From Dokdonella_A sp963775445 (GTDB lineage: Bacteria > Pseudomonadota > Gammaproteobacteria > Xanthomonadales > Rhodanobacteraceae): 64,000 bases of DNA. Under the pieces are notes generated by a model. It was not told the origin of the DNA, ran no database searches, and worked only from the letters and a program-made list of their open reading frames with translations. The translations under genes and the position numbers were made by a program. The stretch is taken from the NCBI GenBank assembly GCA_963775445.1, contig CAVZIT010000004.1, positions 1,550,001-1,614,000 of the forward strand. The letters run 5' to 3'. Positions 56,918 to 64,000 of the stretch are shown here, one piece after another (the first letter of the stretch is position 1; each line of letters starts with the position of its first letter).

Positions 56918-56974
56918 GGTGGTTCCAGCAGGATCAGATACGTCGATCATACTGCGCCCACGGTCGCACGAGAC

Positions 56975-57751
56975 TCAGGACACCAACCCGGTCCATGTCG
57001 GATCGGCAAACTTCTCGTTCACGAGTGCCTCGGCGCGCGCAAGTTCGTGCGGGCGCAACGTATCGTCGCCAAGGCCGTGATGCCGCCGGAACGTATCGAT
57101 CATGCGTGCAATCACGGCCTGGCGAGGCAGGCCGGTCTGGCTGCGCAATGGATCGACGCGCTTCTGCGCGCTGACGGTTCCCTTGTCAGACAATTTTTCG
57201 CGGCCGATGCGCAGCACCTCGATCATTTTTGTCGCATCGATGTCGTAGGCCATCGTGACGTGATGCAACACGGCTGTGCCGCGCCGCGCCTGCGCTGCGC
57301 CGGCGATCTTGCCGCTCGCCGAGACGATGTCGTTGAGCGGCTGGTACCACGCACGGATGCCGAGATCGGAAAGCGCATCGATGACCCACGTGTCCATGAA
57401 GGCGTAGGCGGCCTGGAACGAAAGACCCGCGACCATCGACAGCGGCGCGTAGATCGAATAGGTGATCGTGTTGCCTGGCTCGATGAACATCGCGCCGCCG
57501 CCGCTGATCCGGCGCACGACTTCGATACCGTGCCGTCGCGCCGAATCCGCATCGACTTCATTGCGCAGCGACTGGAACCGGCCGATCACGATCGCCGGCT
57601 GCGCCCATTCCCAGATGCGCAAGGTCGGCGCGCGCCGACCGCTGGCGACTTCGTCGAGCAGCGTATCGTCGAGCGCCATGTGCAATGCCGGCTCCTGCGC
57701 CGTCGTATGGATCAACTGCCACTGGTGATCGCCCCAGCCCGTGCGGCTCAT
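56975..57751 (-). CDS. Lipoate-protein ligase, catalytic domain (LplA)
   Basis: A 258-residue protein with the biotin/lipoate ligase fold: GRFQSLRNEVD, the lipoyl-binding loop RRISGGGAMFIEPGN, catalytic Lys region NDIVSASGKIAGAAQARR and HHVTMAYDID. It lacks the C-terminal accessory domain of E. coli LplA. That domain is encoded by the separate upstream gene at 57748-58038, with a four-base overlap. It therefore is the catalytic half of a bipartite lipoate ligase, which charges 2-oxoacid dehydrogenases or the glycine cleavage H protein. Confidence 0.88.
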   Translation of the reverse strand: MSRTGWGDHQWQLIHTTAQEPALHMALDDTLLDEVASGRRAPTLRIWEWAQPAIVIGRFQSLRNEVDADSARRHGIEVVRRISGGGAMFIEPGNTITYSIYAPLSMVAGLSFQAAYAFMDTWVIDALSDLGIRAWYQPLNDIVSASGKIAGAAQARRGTAVLHHVTMAYDIDATKMIEVLRIGREKLSDKGTVSAQKRVDPLRSQTGLPRQAVIARMIDTFRRHHGLGDDTLRPHELARAEALVNEKFADPTWTGLVS

Positions 57752-58038
57752 GCCGCATCCCCGTGCCCGAGCGCGCGTCGAACGGCAATCGCGATGCCTT
57801 CCGGCGTAATCCCGTAGAGGCTGACGCCAACGTGGAGCGCCGCGCGGATGGTCGCGGCGATTTGTGCCTCAGCCGCGCTTGCCGACATGCCATCCAGCGC
57901 CGCGTTGATCATGTCGAGCGCGCTGTCCGGCTCGAGGAAAAAATCGCCGCTGACCTGCACGGCAGCCAGATGTCCCGCATCGACGTCGCAATCCACGACC
58001 ACGAGCTTGCCGCCGGGCACCTTGTATTCAGCGTGCAT
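57748..58038 (-). CDS. Lipoate ligase accessory subunit (LplB-type, CTD)
   Basis: A 96-residue protein beginning MHAEYKVPGGKLVVVDCDVD, followed by VSGDFFLEPDSALDMINAALDGM. The EYKVPGGKL and GDFF patterns match the separate C-terminal/accessory domain (Lip_prot_lig_C) that archaeal bipartite ligases such as Thermoplasma LplB encode as its own gene. It is needed for adenylation of lipoate in those systems. A longer version could start at 58074, but neither start has a good ribosome binding site. Its stop overlaps the catalytic gene start. Confidence 0.82.
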   Translation of the reverse strand: MHAEYKVPGGKLVVVDCDVDAGHLAAVQVSGDFFLEPDSALDMINAALDGMSASAAEAQIAATIRAALHVGVSLYGITPEGIAIAVRRALGHGDAA

Positions 58039-58098
58039 GGCAAGGGCTTCGTCGTTGCGGCAAAACCAGGGCATCGCGCATCGATGCGGGCGGACTCC

Positions 58099-58722
58099 TC
58101 ATGTGGCGCGCGCGCCGTCGAGAAATTCGACGACGCCAGTCTCGACTGCGTACTCGGCGCCGACCACGCGCAGGCCGTCGCTCTGGATCAGGTGTTCCAG
58201 CAACTCCGATCCATGGCTCAGATGATTCACGGACGCGGCGACGTTGGCGCGCACGGCGTGTCGCGCGAGCGCGTCCAGGTCGTGCCGCAACTCGGTCTTG
58301 AGCAGTGTTTCGACGCTCGGCCTCACGCGATCCACTATCGAGCGAAGATTGCGCGATTGGTTTTCGGATGGTCGCGTCAATTCGTCGATCGTGGCTTGGA
58401 TCGCGCCGCAGCGCGTATGTCCGATCACCACGACCAGTCGGATGCCGAACTGGACCGCCGCGAACTCGACACTGCCGATTTGCGAGGGCGCGACGATGTT
58501 GCCGGCGACGCGGATCACGAACAGGTCGCCGAGCCCCTGATTGAACACGATCTCGGCCGGAACGCGCGCGTCCGAGCATCCGAGGATGATCGCGAACGGA
58601 TCCTGTTCGGCACTCGGTACGGCAGCACGCGCGTGGTCGTGGGTATCCGGATTGCGGGCGCCTGCAACGAATTCGCGATTGCCCTCGCGCAGGCGTTCGA
58701 GTGCCTCTTGTGCTGGAATCAT
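58099..58722 (-). CDS. Beta-carbonic anhydrase
   Basis: A 207-residue zinc enzyme interconverting CO2 and bicarbonate. Zinc and catalytic residues Cys49 and Asp51 (ILGCSDARVP), His102 and Cys105 (GHTRCGAI) are all present, as is VIRVAGNIVAPS. Length is typical. It lies 60 bases upstream of the lplB-lplA pair on the same strand and may be co-transcribed. Confidence 0.94.
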   Translation of the reverse strand: MIPAQEALERLREGNREFVAGARNPDTHDHARAAVPSAEQDPFAIILGCSDARVPAEIVFNQGLGDLFVIRVAGNIVAPSQIGSVEFAAVQFGIRLVVVIGHTRCGAIQATIDELTRPSENQSRNLRSIVDRVRPSVETLLKTELRHDLDALARHAVRANVAASVNHLSHGSELLEHLIQSDGLRVVGAEYAVETGVVEFLDGARAT

Positions 58723-58916
58723 CGGGATATGTGTCGACGGGAGGTTGTGGCGATTATCGCCGACGCACGGTCACGTGTCTGCGCCGCGCTGCCCGAAGCG
58801 GGGGCGCGCGCGCCTCGGAACCGGCAATTTTTCCGCACCCGCATCCTTGATCGGTAACGTGGGTCGCTGCGTTTCGACGAAGCCCCGAGCGGAGCCAGTG
58901 GGCGGGACTGATTGGG

Positions 58917-59594
58917 TCAGGTCGCTACATCGGCAATGAAAATCAACGAAGCGGGCATGCCCGTGTCCGGATGCAATGGTTCGCGAAGTTCGATCAGGCG
59001 AAGTCCGCTGTCCCCAAGCAAGTCGAACCAGCTCGCCAGCGTCCTGAAATACCACGGCGCCGGATCAGTGAAACCGCCGTCGAATCCGTTCCATGAGCCG
59101 TCACGCCAGCCATCGCGATAAGGCGCATCGTCGCACGCCACCAACGGATGCAGCGTTTGGATCACGATCGAGCCAGCGCGGCCCAGCAGCGATGGAACCG
59201 CCGCGAGCAGTCCTTCCACCGACGTTTTTCCGATCAGCGCGAAGTTGCAGACGATTGCGTCGACTTCGAGGTCGAGCTGACCCGAGGCAAGGGATTCATA
59301 CGACATCACCCGGAAGTCCCCGCCACCCGCGACTCGCGCACACTCGACGAGCCCGGCGACTGCGTCAATTCCGGTCACCTGGATCTGCCGCGCCGAGAGT
59401 TCGCGGGACAACCATCCTTCGCCACAACCGACATCCAGGACAGAGCGAGGTGATCGCGACACCACCGCATCCACTATCGCGCGATCGGTAACCAGCGACC
59501 GGCTGCGGATCATCTTGTCGCGCACCGCTGCGGTCCACGGCGCCGCATTGCGGCACCACGATTGCACGATGCGCTCCTCGTCGGGTTCCTTCAT
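58917..59594 (-). CDS. Class I SAM-dependent methyltransferase
   Basis: A 225-residue protein. Motif I is VLDVGCGEGWLSREL (about residues 52-66), followed by TGIDAVAGLVECAR, the motif III-like AIVCNFALI and a late IVIQTLHPLVA. It is UbiG-like in layout, but the substrate cannot be deduced. No other domain is visible. Confidence 0.82.
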   Translation of the reverse strand: MKEPDEERIVQSWCRNAAPWTAAVRDKMIRSRSLVTDRAIVDAVVSRSPRSVLDVGCGEGWLSRELSARQIQVTGIDAVAGLVECARVAGGGDFRVMSYESLASGQLDLEVDAIVCNFALIGKTSVEGLLAAVPSLLGRAGSIVIQTLHPLVACDDAPYRDGWRDGSWNGFDGGFTDPAPWYFRTLASWFDLLGDSGLRLIELREPLHPDTGMPASLIFIADVAT

Positions 59595-59733
59595 GCTTTC
59601 TCTTCCGCTTCCGGCAACGCCACCGGGCGCACCGTCGTCCGGCGCGTCCCGTCACGATGGCGCGGTGCGCGCACGGCCCCGGGACAATTGCACCGCTTTT
59701 GCCACCCGGCCCCTCCAGCAAGAAGACCTCTCC

Positions 59734-60939
59734 TCACGATTCACCCGTGCTCCGGCCCGACTTTGGCAGTTCGCCGAGCCAGCGCAACAACGGCGTCATG
59801 GTCATGCCCTGGACGAACACCGAGAACGCGACGACCGTGAACGCGACCGTGATGATCGCATCGTGATCGGGCACCCGATCCGGCAAGCCGAGCGCCAGCG
59901 CCAGCGCCAGCGCTCCGCGCAGGCCGCCCCAGAACAACGCGTGTTGATGGTTCATCGTGACGCGTCGCGCCGATCGCGAAAACAACGCACAGCATCCATA
60001 GACCACGACTGCACGACCCACCGTCGAAAGCGCCACCACGAGGGCGGCGATGCCGAGCACGCTCCCGATATTCTGCGCGGCGAGCCGCATGCCGATCAGC
60101 ACGAACACGAGGGAGTTCGCGACAAACCCGGCGTATTCCCAGAACGCGGCAACGGCGTTGCGACCGCGTTCGGAAAACGCACGCAGCGAACCGGTGTTGC
60201 CGATCAGTATGCCGGCGGCCAGAGTCGCCAGCACGCCCGAGAAATGAAAATGTTCCGCGACATAAAACGATCCGTAGGCTGCGACGGTCGAGAGCGTGAT
60301 CTCAACCAGGTGATCTTCTGTGCGTCCGGCCAGCAGCAGTATTCCTCCGCCGACAATGGCGCCACAGGCGACGCCGCCGACAAAGGTGATCAGGAAATTC
60401 CCGGCGATGCCGCCGGCGCTCAACGCGCCGCCGGCCGTCGCGGCGATCGCGACGCTGTAGAGCACCGCGACAGTGCCGTCGTTGAGCAGGCTTTCGGTTT
60501 CCACCAGCAGACGCAGGCGACCGCTGACGCCGGCTTCCTTGAACGTCGCGATGACCGATACCGGGTCAGTCGCGGAAATCAGCACGCCGAGCAGGACGGC
60601 GGCGCTGAGCGGCCAGCCAGCCAGCCAGACGAGGCCTGCGGCGGTGATTGCGCTTGCCAGCAGCACGCCGGGAATCGCGAGCGTCAGCACCACGATCGCG
60701 TCCTCGCGCAGCGCACGCCAGTGGATATGGAATGCCGCCTCGAAGATCAGCGGTGGCAGGAACGCGCCGAAGATGAGCGACTTGGTCAACCTGACATCGA
60801 AGCTGACCGGCGCGATTGCGAGTATCACGCCTGCCAGCGTCAACCCGACCGTATAGGGCAGATGCAGCCTGCGCGCGATCATCGCGACGACCGCCGCGAT
60901 GAGCAGGAACATCTCGATCTGATCGATGCTCAGCTGCAT
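59734..60939 (-). CDS. Na+/H+ (cation:proton) antiporter, CPA1/NhaP type
   Basis: A 401-residue inner-membrane protein with about 12 helices. Ion-site regions ISATDPVSVIATFKEAG and TESLLNDGTVAVL are conserved, as is FWGGLRGALALALALGLP. It should exchange Na+ or K+ for protons. There is no long cytoplasmic C-terminal domain, unlike many NhaP proteins. It is alone between the methyltransferase and the SpoIIAA-like gene. Confidence 0.92.
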   Translation of the reverse strand: MQLSIDQIEMFLLIAAVVAMIARRLHLPYTVGLTLAGVILAIAPVSFDVRLTKSLIFGAFLPPLIFEAAFHIHWRALREDAIVVLTLAIPGVLLASAITAAGLVWLAGWPLSAAVLLGVLISATDPVSVIATFKEAGVSGRLRLLVETESLLNDGTVAVLYSVAIAATAGGALSAGGIAGNFLITFVGGVACGAIVGGGILLLAGRTEDHLVEITLSTVAAYGSFYVAEHFHFSGVLATLAAGILIGNTGSLRAFSERGRNAVAAFWEYAGFVANSLVFVLIGMRLAAQNIGSVLGIAALVVALSTVGRAVVVYGCCALFSRSARRVTMNHQHALFWGGLRGALALALALGLPDRVPDHDAIITVAFTVVAFSVFVQGMTMTPLLRWLGELPKSGRSTGES

Positions 60940-61002
60940 GCCGGTCGTCCCGGAAAACCGCTTCGATGCGATGGGTACCTGTCAGTTGGGGCGGGCATGA
61001 AT

Positions 61003-61377
61003 TTATCGCGTGGCCCGGGGTGCATCACGCAGCCAGGCGCGTGCCTCATCGAGTTGAGCCATCTCGAAAAAACGCACTTCAGCGGGAATGAATGGAGAAA
61101 CCAGCGCGGTCATCCATTCGATCCATTTCTTGTCGGTCACTATCGCCGCATGCGAAAAATCCTTGAGGTGAGCGGGGCTGAACTTGAGGTCGCGCCATAG
61201 CGCTGCGGGCTCGATCGCACCGATGTTGCGCACCACTTCGAGAATGCGAATCTTGCCGTGCTCGGCAATCATGCGTTCGATGGTGGCGGCAACCTGGTCG
61301 AACGCCGCGCCGTCCATCGCGCCATCGAGCGTGATCTCGAGGATATTGGTGCCGGCAATCTGTTTGCAGGTCAGCAT
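61003..61377 (-). CDS. SpoIIAA/STAS-like domain protein
   Basis: A 124-residue protein whose sequence (EITLDGAMDGAAFDQVAATI, KIRILEVVRN, WRDLKFSPAHLKDFSHAAIV, DKKWIEWMTAL) matches the SpoIIAA-like family, a STAS fold. Members are of unknown role; some bind lipids or regulate membrane proteins. GGAG lies seven bases before ATG 61377. An in-frame longer version to 61461 has no ribosome binding site. Confidence 0.82.
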   Translation of the reverse strand: MLTCKQIAGTNILEITLDGAMDGAAFDQVAATIERMIAEHGKIRILEVVRNIGAIEPAALWRDLKFSPAHLKDFSHAAIVTDKKWIEWMTALVSPFIPAEVRFFEMAQLDEARAWLRDAPRATR

Positions 61378-61843
61378 GGGTGTTCTCCGTCCTTCGATGC
61401 AATGCCGGCGATTGTACCGGTCGTGGAAGTCGACCCGCCGCTGCAAAGTGCGCGACTGCAAGCCGCGCGATGGTGGAGCGGCGGGGCAATGTTCAAGCGA
61501 GCTACCGTCGTTGACCGAGTTTCCGCCGGAGAGACTCGGTCGGCAGGACTGCTTGGACGCGTTCCATCGTGCGCGAGGGTCGCGTCACGCGTCGCCTTGA
61601 AATCGTGGCGCTTTCATGCGCTGCTTCGCGAAGCTTTTGTGACGACGCATTGCCAAGGAGCGTTTGATCAATTGCGTTCATCGTCACCCCGGCGAAGGCC
61701 GGGTTCCAGTCAGACTTTGTATCCCGACCACAGGCCGGGATTCCTTTTTACTGGATTCCGGCTGGGGCGAAGCCCGGTCTATCCTGAGCCTGTCGAAGGG
61801 GCCGGAATGACGAGCAAAATCACAGTTTCCCTAGAAGCTTAGC
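61378..61843. other. 466-bp intergenic stretch with repeat
   Basis: It contains the extragenic repeat at 61682-61812. A 61-codon frame at 61502-61687 on the minus strand has no known family and is left out. No promoter or terminator is clear. Confidence 0.5.
61682..61812. repeat. Extragenic palindromic repeat unit
   Basis: The left end CGTCACCCCGGCGAAGGCC and the right end GGCCGGAATGACG face each other. Internal GGGTTCCAGT and ACTGGATTCC are also inverted, as are several CCGG stretches. It resembles the widely dispersed 'CGTCACCCCGGCGAAGGCCGG' elements of proteobacterial genomes. A further common tag, ATCCTGAGCCTGTCGAAGG, lies at 61781-61799. Confidence 0.7.
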
Positions 61844-62761
61844 TCAGGGAGCCGGCGAAGCCGAGGGAACTCTCGCGTCCGCCGCTGCGCCGGTCTGGAC
61901 TGCTTCGCCGAGCAGGCTGTATTCGATCGCGCCTTTGTCTCCGCGCTTGACTCGGAACATGGTTTGGTCGGCCGCCGCGATTGCGCGTTGAATGGATACG
62001 GTCGGGTCCACAACCGTGACCACGCCGACGCTGCAAGTCACCCTCCAGTTTCCCTCCGCGAGCGTCTCCCGAAGCTCTTGCACGAATTTCTCGATGATCT
62101 GTTGAGCCCCGCGGCTGTCGGTATCGGGCAGCACCAGCGCGAACTCATCACCTCCCAACCGTGCGGCGGTATCGGTGTCGCGCAGCAATCCCTTGAGGAC
62201 CCGCCCGATCGTCTGCAATACCTGATCTCCGCCGGAGTGACCGTGCGTGTCGTTCACGGACTTGAAATCGTCCACGTCCACGTAGGCGAGAGTCAGCGGT
62301 TCCTTCTTGCGGTGCGCCAAGGCGAGGTCATGCTCGAGACGTTCGTCAAAGGCCCGCCGACCGTAGAGTCCGGTGAGACTGTCCGTACGAGCGAGATGCT
62401 GTTGACTGCGCAGGCTCTTGCGAAGAATTGTCAACAGCAAAGCCGTGATGACGAAAAATGCAAATCGGACGAGCATGTTCCAGACGGGAATCAGAGAATT
62501 CGAATACAGGTGGCCCGAAGCCAGGTCCGCGATGAACCAGCTCAGGCAAGAGAGGAGGGCGATCGCAATCCCCGTCCATCTGCCGGCATACCAGGCCGCC
62601 AGCGCAACAGGCATCAGGTAGAACACAGAAAGGGACACTTCGTATCCGGTGAAGTAATCCATTCCTCCTACAATGAGGACACAACATACCGTGAGCGCCA
62701 GCAGCGCCACGCGACCAAGGCGAGCCAGATGCCGGTCGAGCCTTCCAAGTACGCGGATCAT
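61844..62761 (-). CDS. Membrane diguanylate cyclase (GGDEF)
   Basis: A 305-residue protein. Residues 14-115 hold three to four membrane helices with a MASE-like look (GYEVSLSVFYLMPVALAAWY). A GGDEF domain follows from about residue 120, with the active site GGDEF at 203-207. The inhibition site RDTD at 194-197 lies exactly five residues before GGDEF. It should make c-di-GMP from GTP and be product-inhibited. ATG 62761 is the likely start; a longer frame begins at 62800. Confidence 0.92.
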   Translation of the reverse strand: MIRVLGRLDRHLARLGRVALLALTVCCVLIVGGMDYFTGYEVSLSVFYLMPVALAAWYAGRWTGIAIALLSCLSWFIADLASGHLYSNSLIPVWNMLVRFAFFVITALLLTILRKSLRSQQHLARTDSLTGLYGRRAFDERLEHDLALAHRKKEPLTLAYVDVDDFKSVNDTHGHSGGDQVLQTIGRVLKGLLRDTDTAARLGGDEFALVLPDTDSRGAQQIIEKFVQELRETLAEGNWRVTCSVGVVTVVDPTVSIQRAIAAADQTMFRVKRGDKGAIEYSLLGEAVQTGAAADARVPSASPAP

Positions 62762-63555
62762 CGCGCTGCGCCCGATGCTTTGGCAGCGATGCGACCGCAA
62801 GCCGACGATGCCTGCCGGGGGAACTCACCCCGGTGATCGCATCGCGCCGCGCCGTTTCGCCACACACCTTCGATGGGCCAGACTGGTCTTACCATGGGGA
62901 CGCGGGATCATGAGGCAGAACGCGGTGGATGCTACGCCCAAATCCGCTGCCGCTTCCACGGCCCGGTCGAATCCGTCCGGGACCTGCCCCGACAGGCCTT
63001 TGCAATGCGAATGCGCGCATTCAATCATCGACAGCTGAAGTACAGGCCGTTCACTTGGGTGGATACCTCGTCGGCTGGCTGACGTGAGTGACCCTCGGCC
63101 TTTTGCTGCCGACGGCCACCGGCTTTGCGCCGGACATCGCATCGGAAACCCGCGCCGGACCAAAGAGCGCCTGCACATGGCCAGCCGCCGGTTGCAAGCC
63201 ATACACATGTTGCAGGGTTGAGCGGGTACAAGCGCAGCTGCAAAGGCAAGCGGGCGGATTGATGCGCTCTGGAATTCGCCAATTGGCGGCGCCAGTGATG
63301 CGTGTCGTTTGAGAAGCCGGCTGCTGCAGTCGCTGCGCTCGCAAAGCAGGCATGAGCCGCATGACGAACGGACGGTTGGGCGCGTAATGCTCTCGCCGTC
63401 GCTCGGGCCCCAGTTTCGACCAACTGCAATGCCGATGTCACGACGCTGTCAACGCGAATGCCCAGTCTTCGCTTGCCATCGAGAACCGGAATGCGCCGGG
63501 CGCCGTGGCAATCGACAGTCATCCGTTTGCGATCACATCCGAGGAACTGGCCACC
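62762..63555. other. 794-bp gene-free stretch
   Basis: No recognisable gene on either strand; frames present have no domain, signal peptide or good start site. It contains the leader of the following phosphoesterase gene (GAGGAAC about ten bases before its start). Confidence 0.45.
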
Positions 63556-64000
63556 ATGAATCTTTCGAGGAGTTTGCCGATATCCATCGGCGCTGCGTTC
63601 TTGACCCTATGCGCCGGCGGGCACGCGCTGGCCCAGACGCGCACGCTGTTCGGCTACAACCAACATCCAACCGCGACACCCATCAAGCATCTGGTGGTGA
63701 TCTATCAAGAGAACGTTTCGTTCGATCATTACTTCGGCACCTATCCGATCGCGACGAACCCGCCCGGTGAGCCGCATTTCCATGCCTTGCGCGGTACGCC
63801 GCTGGTCAACAATCTGGTGACCGCGAACCTGCTGGTCAACAATCCAAACTTCACGAATCCGGCGAATGGCGATGGAGCAGCCAATCCCTTCCGACTGGAC
63901 CGCAGCCAGGCTGCCACGGCAGACCAGAATCACGCATACACCGCCGAGCAGCAGGCCTATGACGACGGCGTGGCCGACTTGTTCCCGCTTTACACCGGCC
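63556..64000 (+). CDS. Secreted phosphoesterase, AcpA/phospholipase C type (partial)
   Basis: The gene starts at ATG 63556 and is cut by the right edge. A signal peptide ends GGHALAQ. The mature N-terminus IKHLVVIYQENVSFDHYFGTYP is the metal-site motif (with the key Glu-Asn pair) of the phosphoesterase family that includes acid phosphatase AcpA and non-haemolytic phospholipase C. The substrate cannot be told from the first 148 residues. GAGGAAC is upstream of the start. Confidence 0.85.
   Translation, partial: MNLSRSLPISIGAAFLTLCAGGHALAQTRTLFGYNQHPTATPIKHLVVIYQENVSFDHYFGTYPIATNPPGEPHFHALRGTPLVNNLVTANLLVNNPNFTNPANGDGAANPFRLDRSQAATADQNHAYTAEQQAYDDGVADLFPLYTG

Noticed and set aside
55490..57817. 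775-codon plus-strand frame opposite pbpC, the NYN gene and lplA
   Set aside because: It crosses three real genes on the other strand and shows no family signature.
61502..61687. 61-codon minus-strand frame in the SpoIIAA/GGDEF gap
   Set aside because: No ribosome binding site or known family, and it abuts the extragenic repeat; coding potential is doubtful.
63025..63522. Minus-strand frame of 165 codons before the phosphoesterase
   Set aside because: No start signal, domain or signal peptide; Arg/Ala-rich composition typical of noncoding high-GC DNA.

Overview
The window is a high-GC (about 60% or more by eye), densely packed chromosomal segment of a Gram-negative bacterium. Many outer-membrane and LPS-export genes (lolC, lolD, msbA, lpxK, exbB/exbD, a NodT-type outer-membrane factor) together with a gammaproteobacterial sdhCDAB-sdhE-ygfX order point to a Gammaproteobacterium. 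The exbB-exbD-msbA-lpxK block, the secreted-protein repertoire and an IF[T/A]NGFD C-terminal signature on two secreted proteins suggest the Xanthomonadales (Lysobacterales), possibly Rhodanobacteraceae. That placement is inference; there is no rRNA in the window to prove it. I see no prophage, transposase, CRISPR array, tRNA or rRNA.

Layout. Positions 1-12 kb hold mostly secreted or envelope proteins: a VWA-domain lipoprotein running off the left edge, a small CCGxGCxxC protein, a plant-type leucine-rich-repeat protein, a frameshifted M14 carboxypeptidase, an ABC-F ATPase, a GNAT acetyltransferase, a trypsin-fold protease and a frameshifted rhomboid protease. Positions 12-13.6 kb carry three small nucleic-acid-binding or very basic proteins (histone H1-like, a 52-residue Lys-rich protein, a cold-shock protein). 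Positions 13.7-16 kb encode ergothioneine synthesis (egtB-egtD). Positions 16-25.4 kb contain a frameshifted M28 peptidase, an EF-hand protein, a phospholipase D/cardiolipin synthase-like lipoprotein, an RRM protein and a LolA-fold plus BNR-repeat secreted pair. Positions 25.4-30.3 kb are a four-gene EmrAB-type efflux operon with its MarR regulator. Positions 30.3-40.2 kb are mixed housekeeping (tcdA, tatD, gdhA, mgtE, ygfZ) with a few envelope proteins.

Positions 40.5-53.4 kb form one long co-directional run on the + strand: succinate dehydrogenase sdhC-D-A-B with the flavinylation factor sdhE and ygfX, then lipoprotein export (lolC-lolD), comEC, exbB-exbD, msbA and lpxK. It links respiratory-complex biogenesis to envelope-lipid and lipoprotein transport. 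Positions 53.4-62.8 kb run on the - strand: PBP1C, a NYN-LOTUS protein, a bipartite lipoate ligase (lplB-lplA), beta-carbonic anhydrase, a methyltransferase, a Na+/H+ antiporter, a SpoIIAA-like protein and a diguanylate cyclase. The right edge starts a secreted phosphoesterase that continues beyond the window.

Notable points are: (i) three genes, all encoding peptidases, each disrupted by an apparent +1 base; in two of them the extra base is the same T in a GC(T)TG context; (ii) a split lipoate ligase; (iii) a shared C-terminal IF[T/A]NGFD signature; (iv) two perfect palindromes ahead of an RRM gene; (v) inverted REP-like elements in gene-free stretches. No clearly new multi-gene defence or mobile system is visible.
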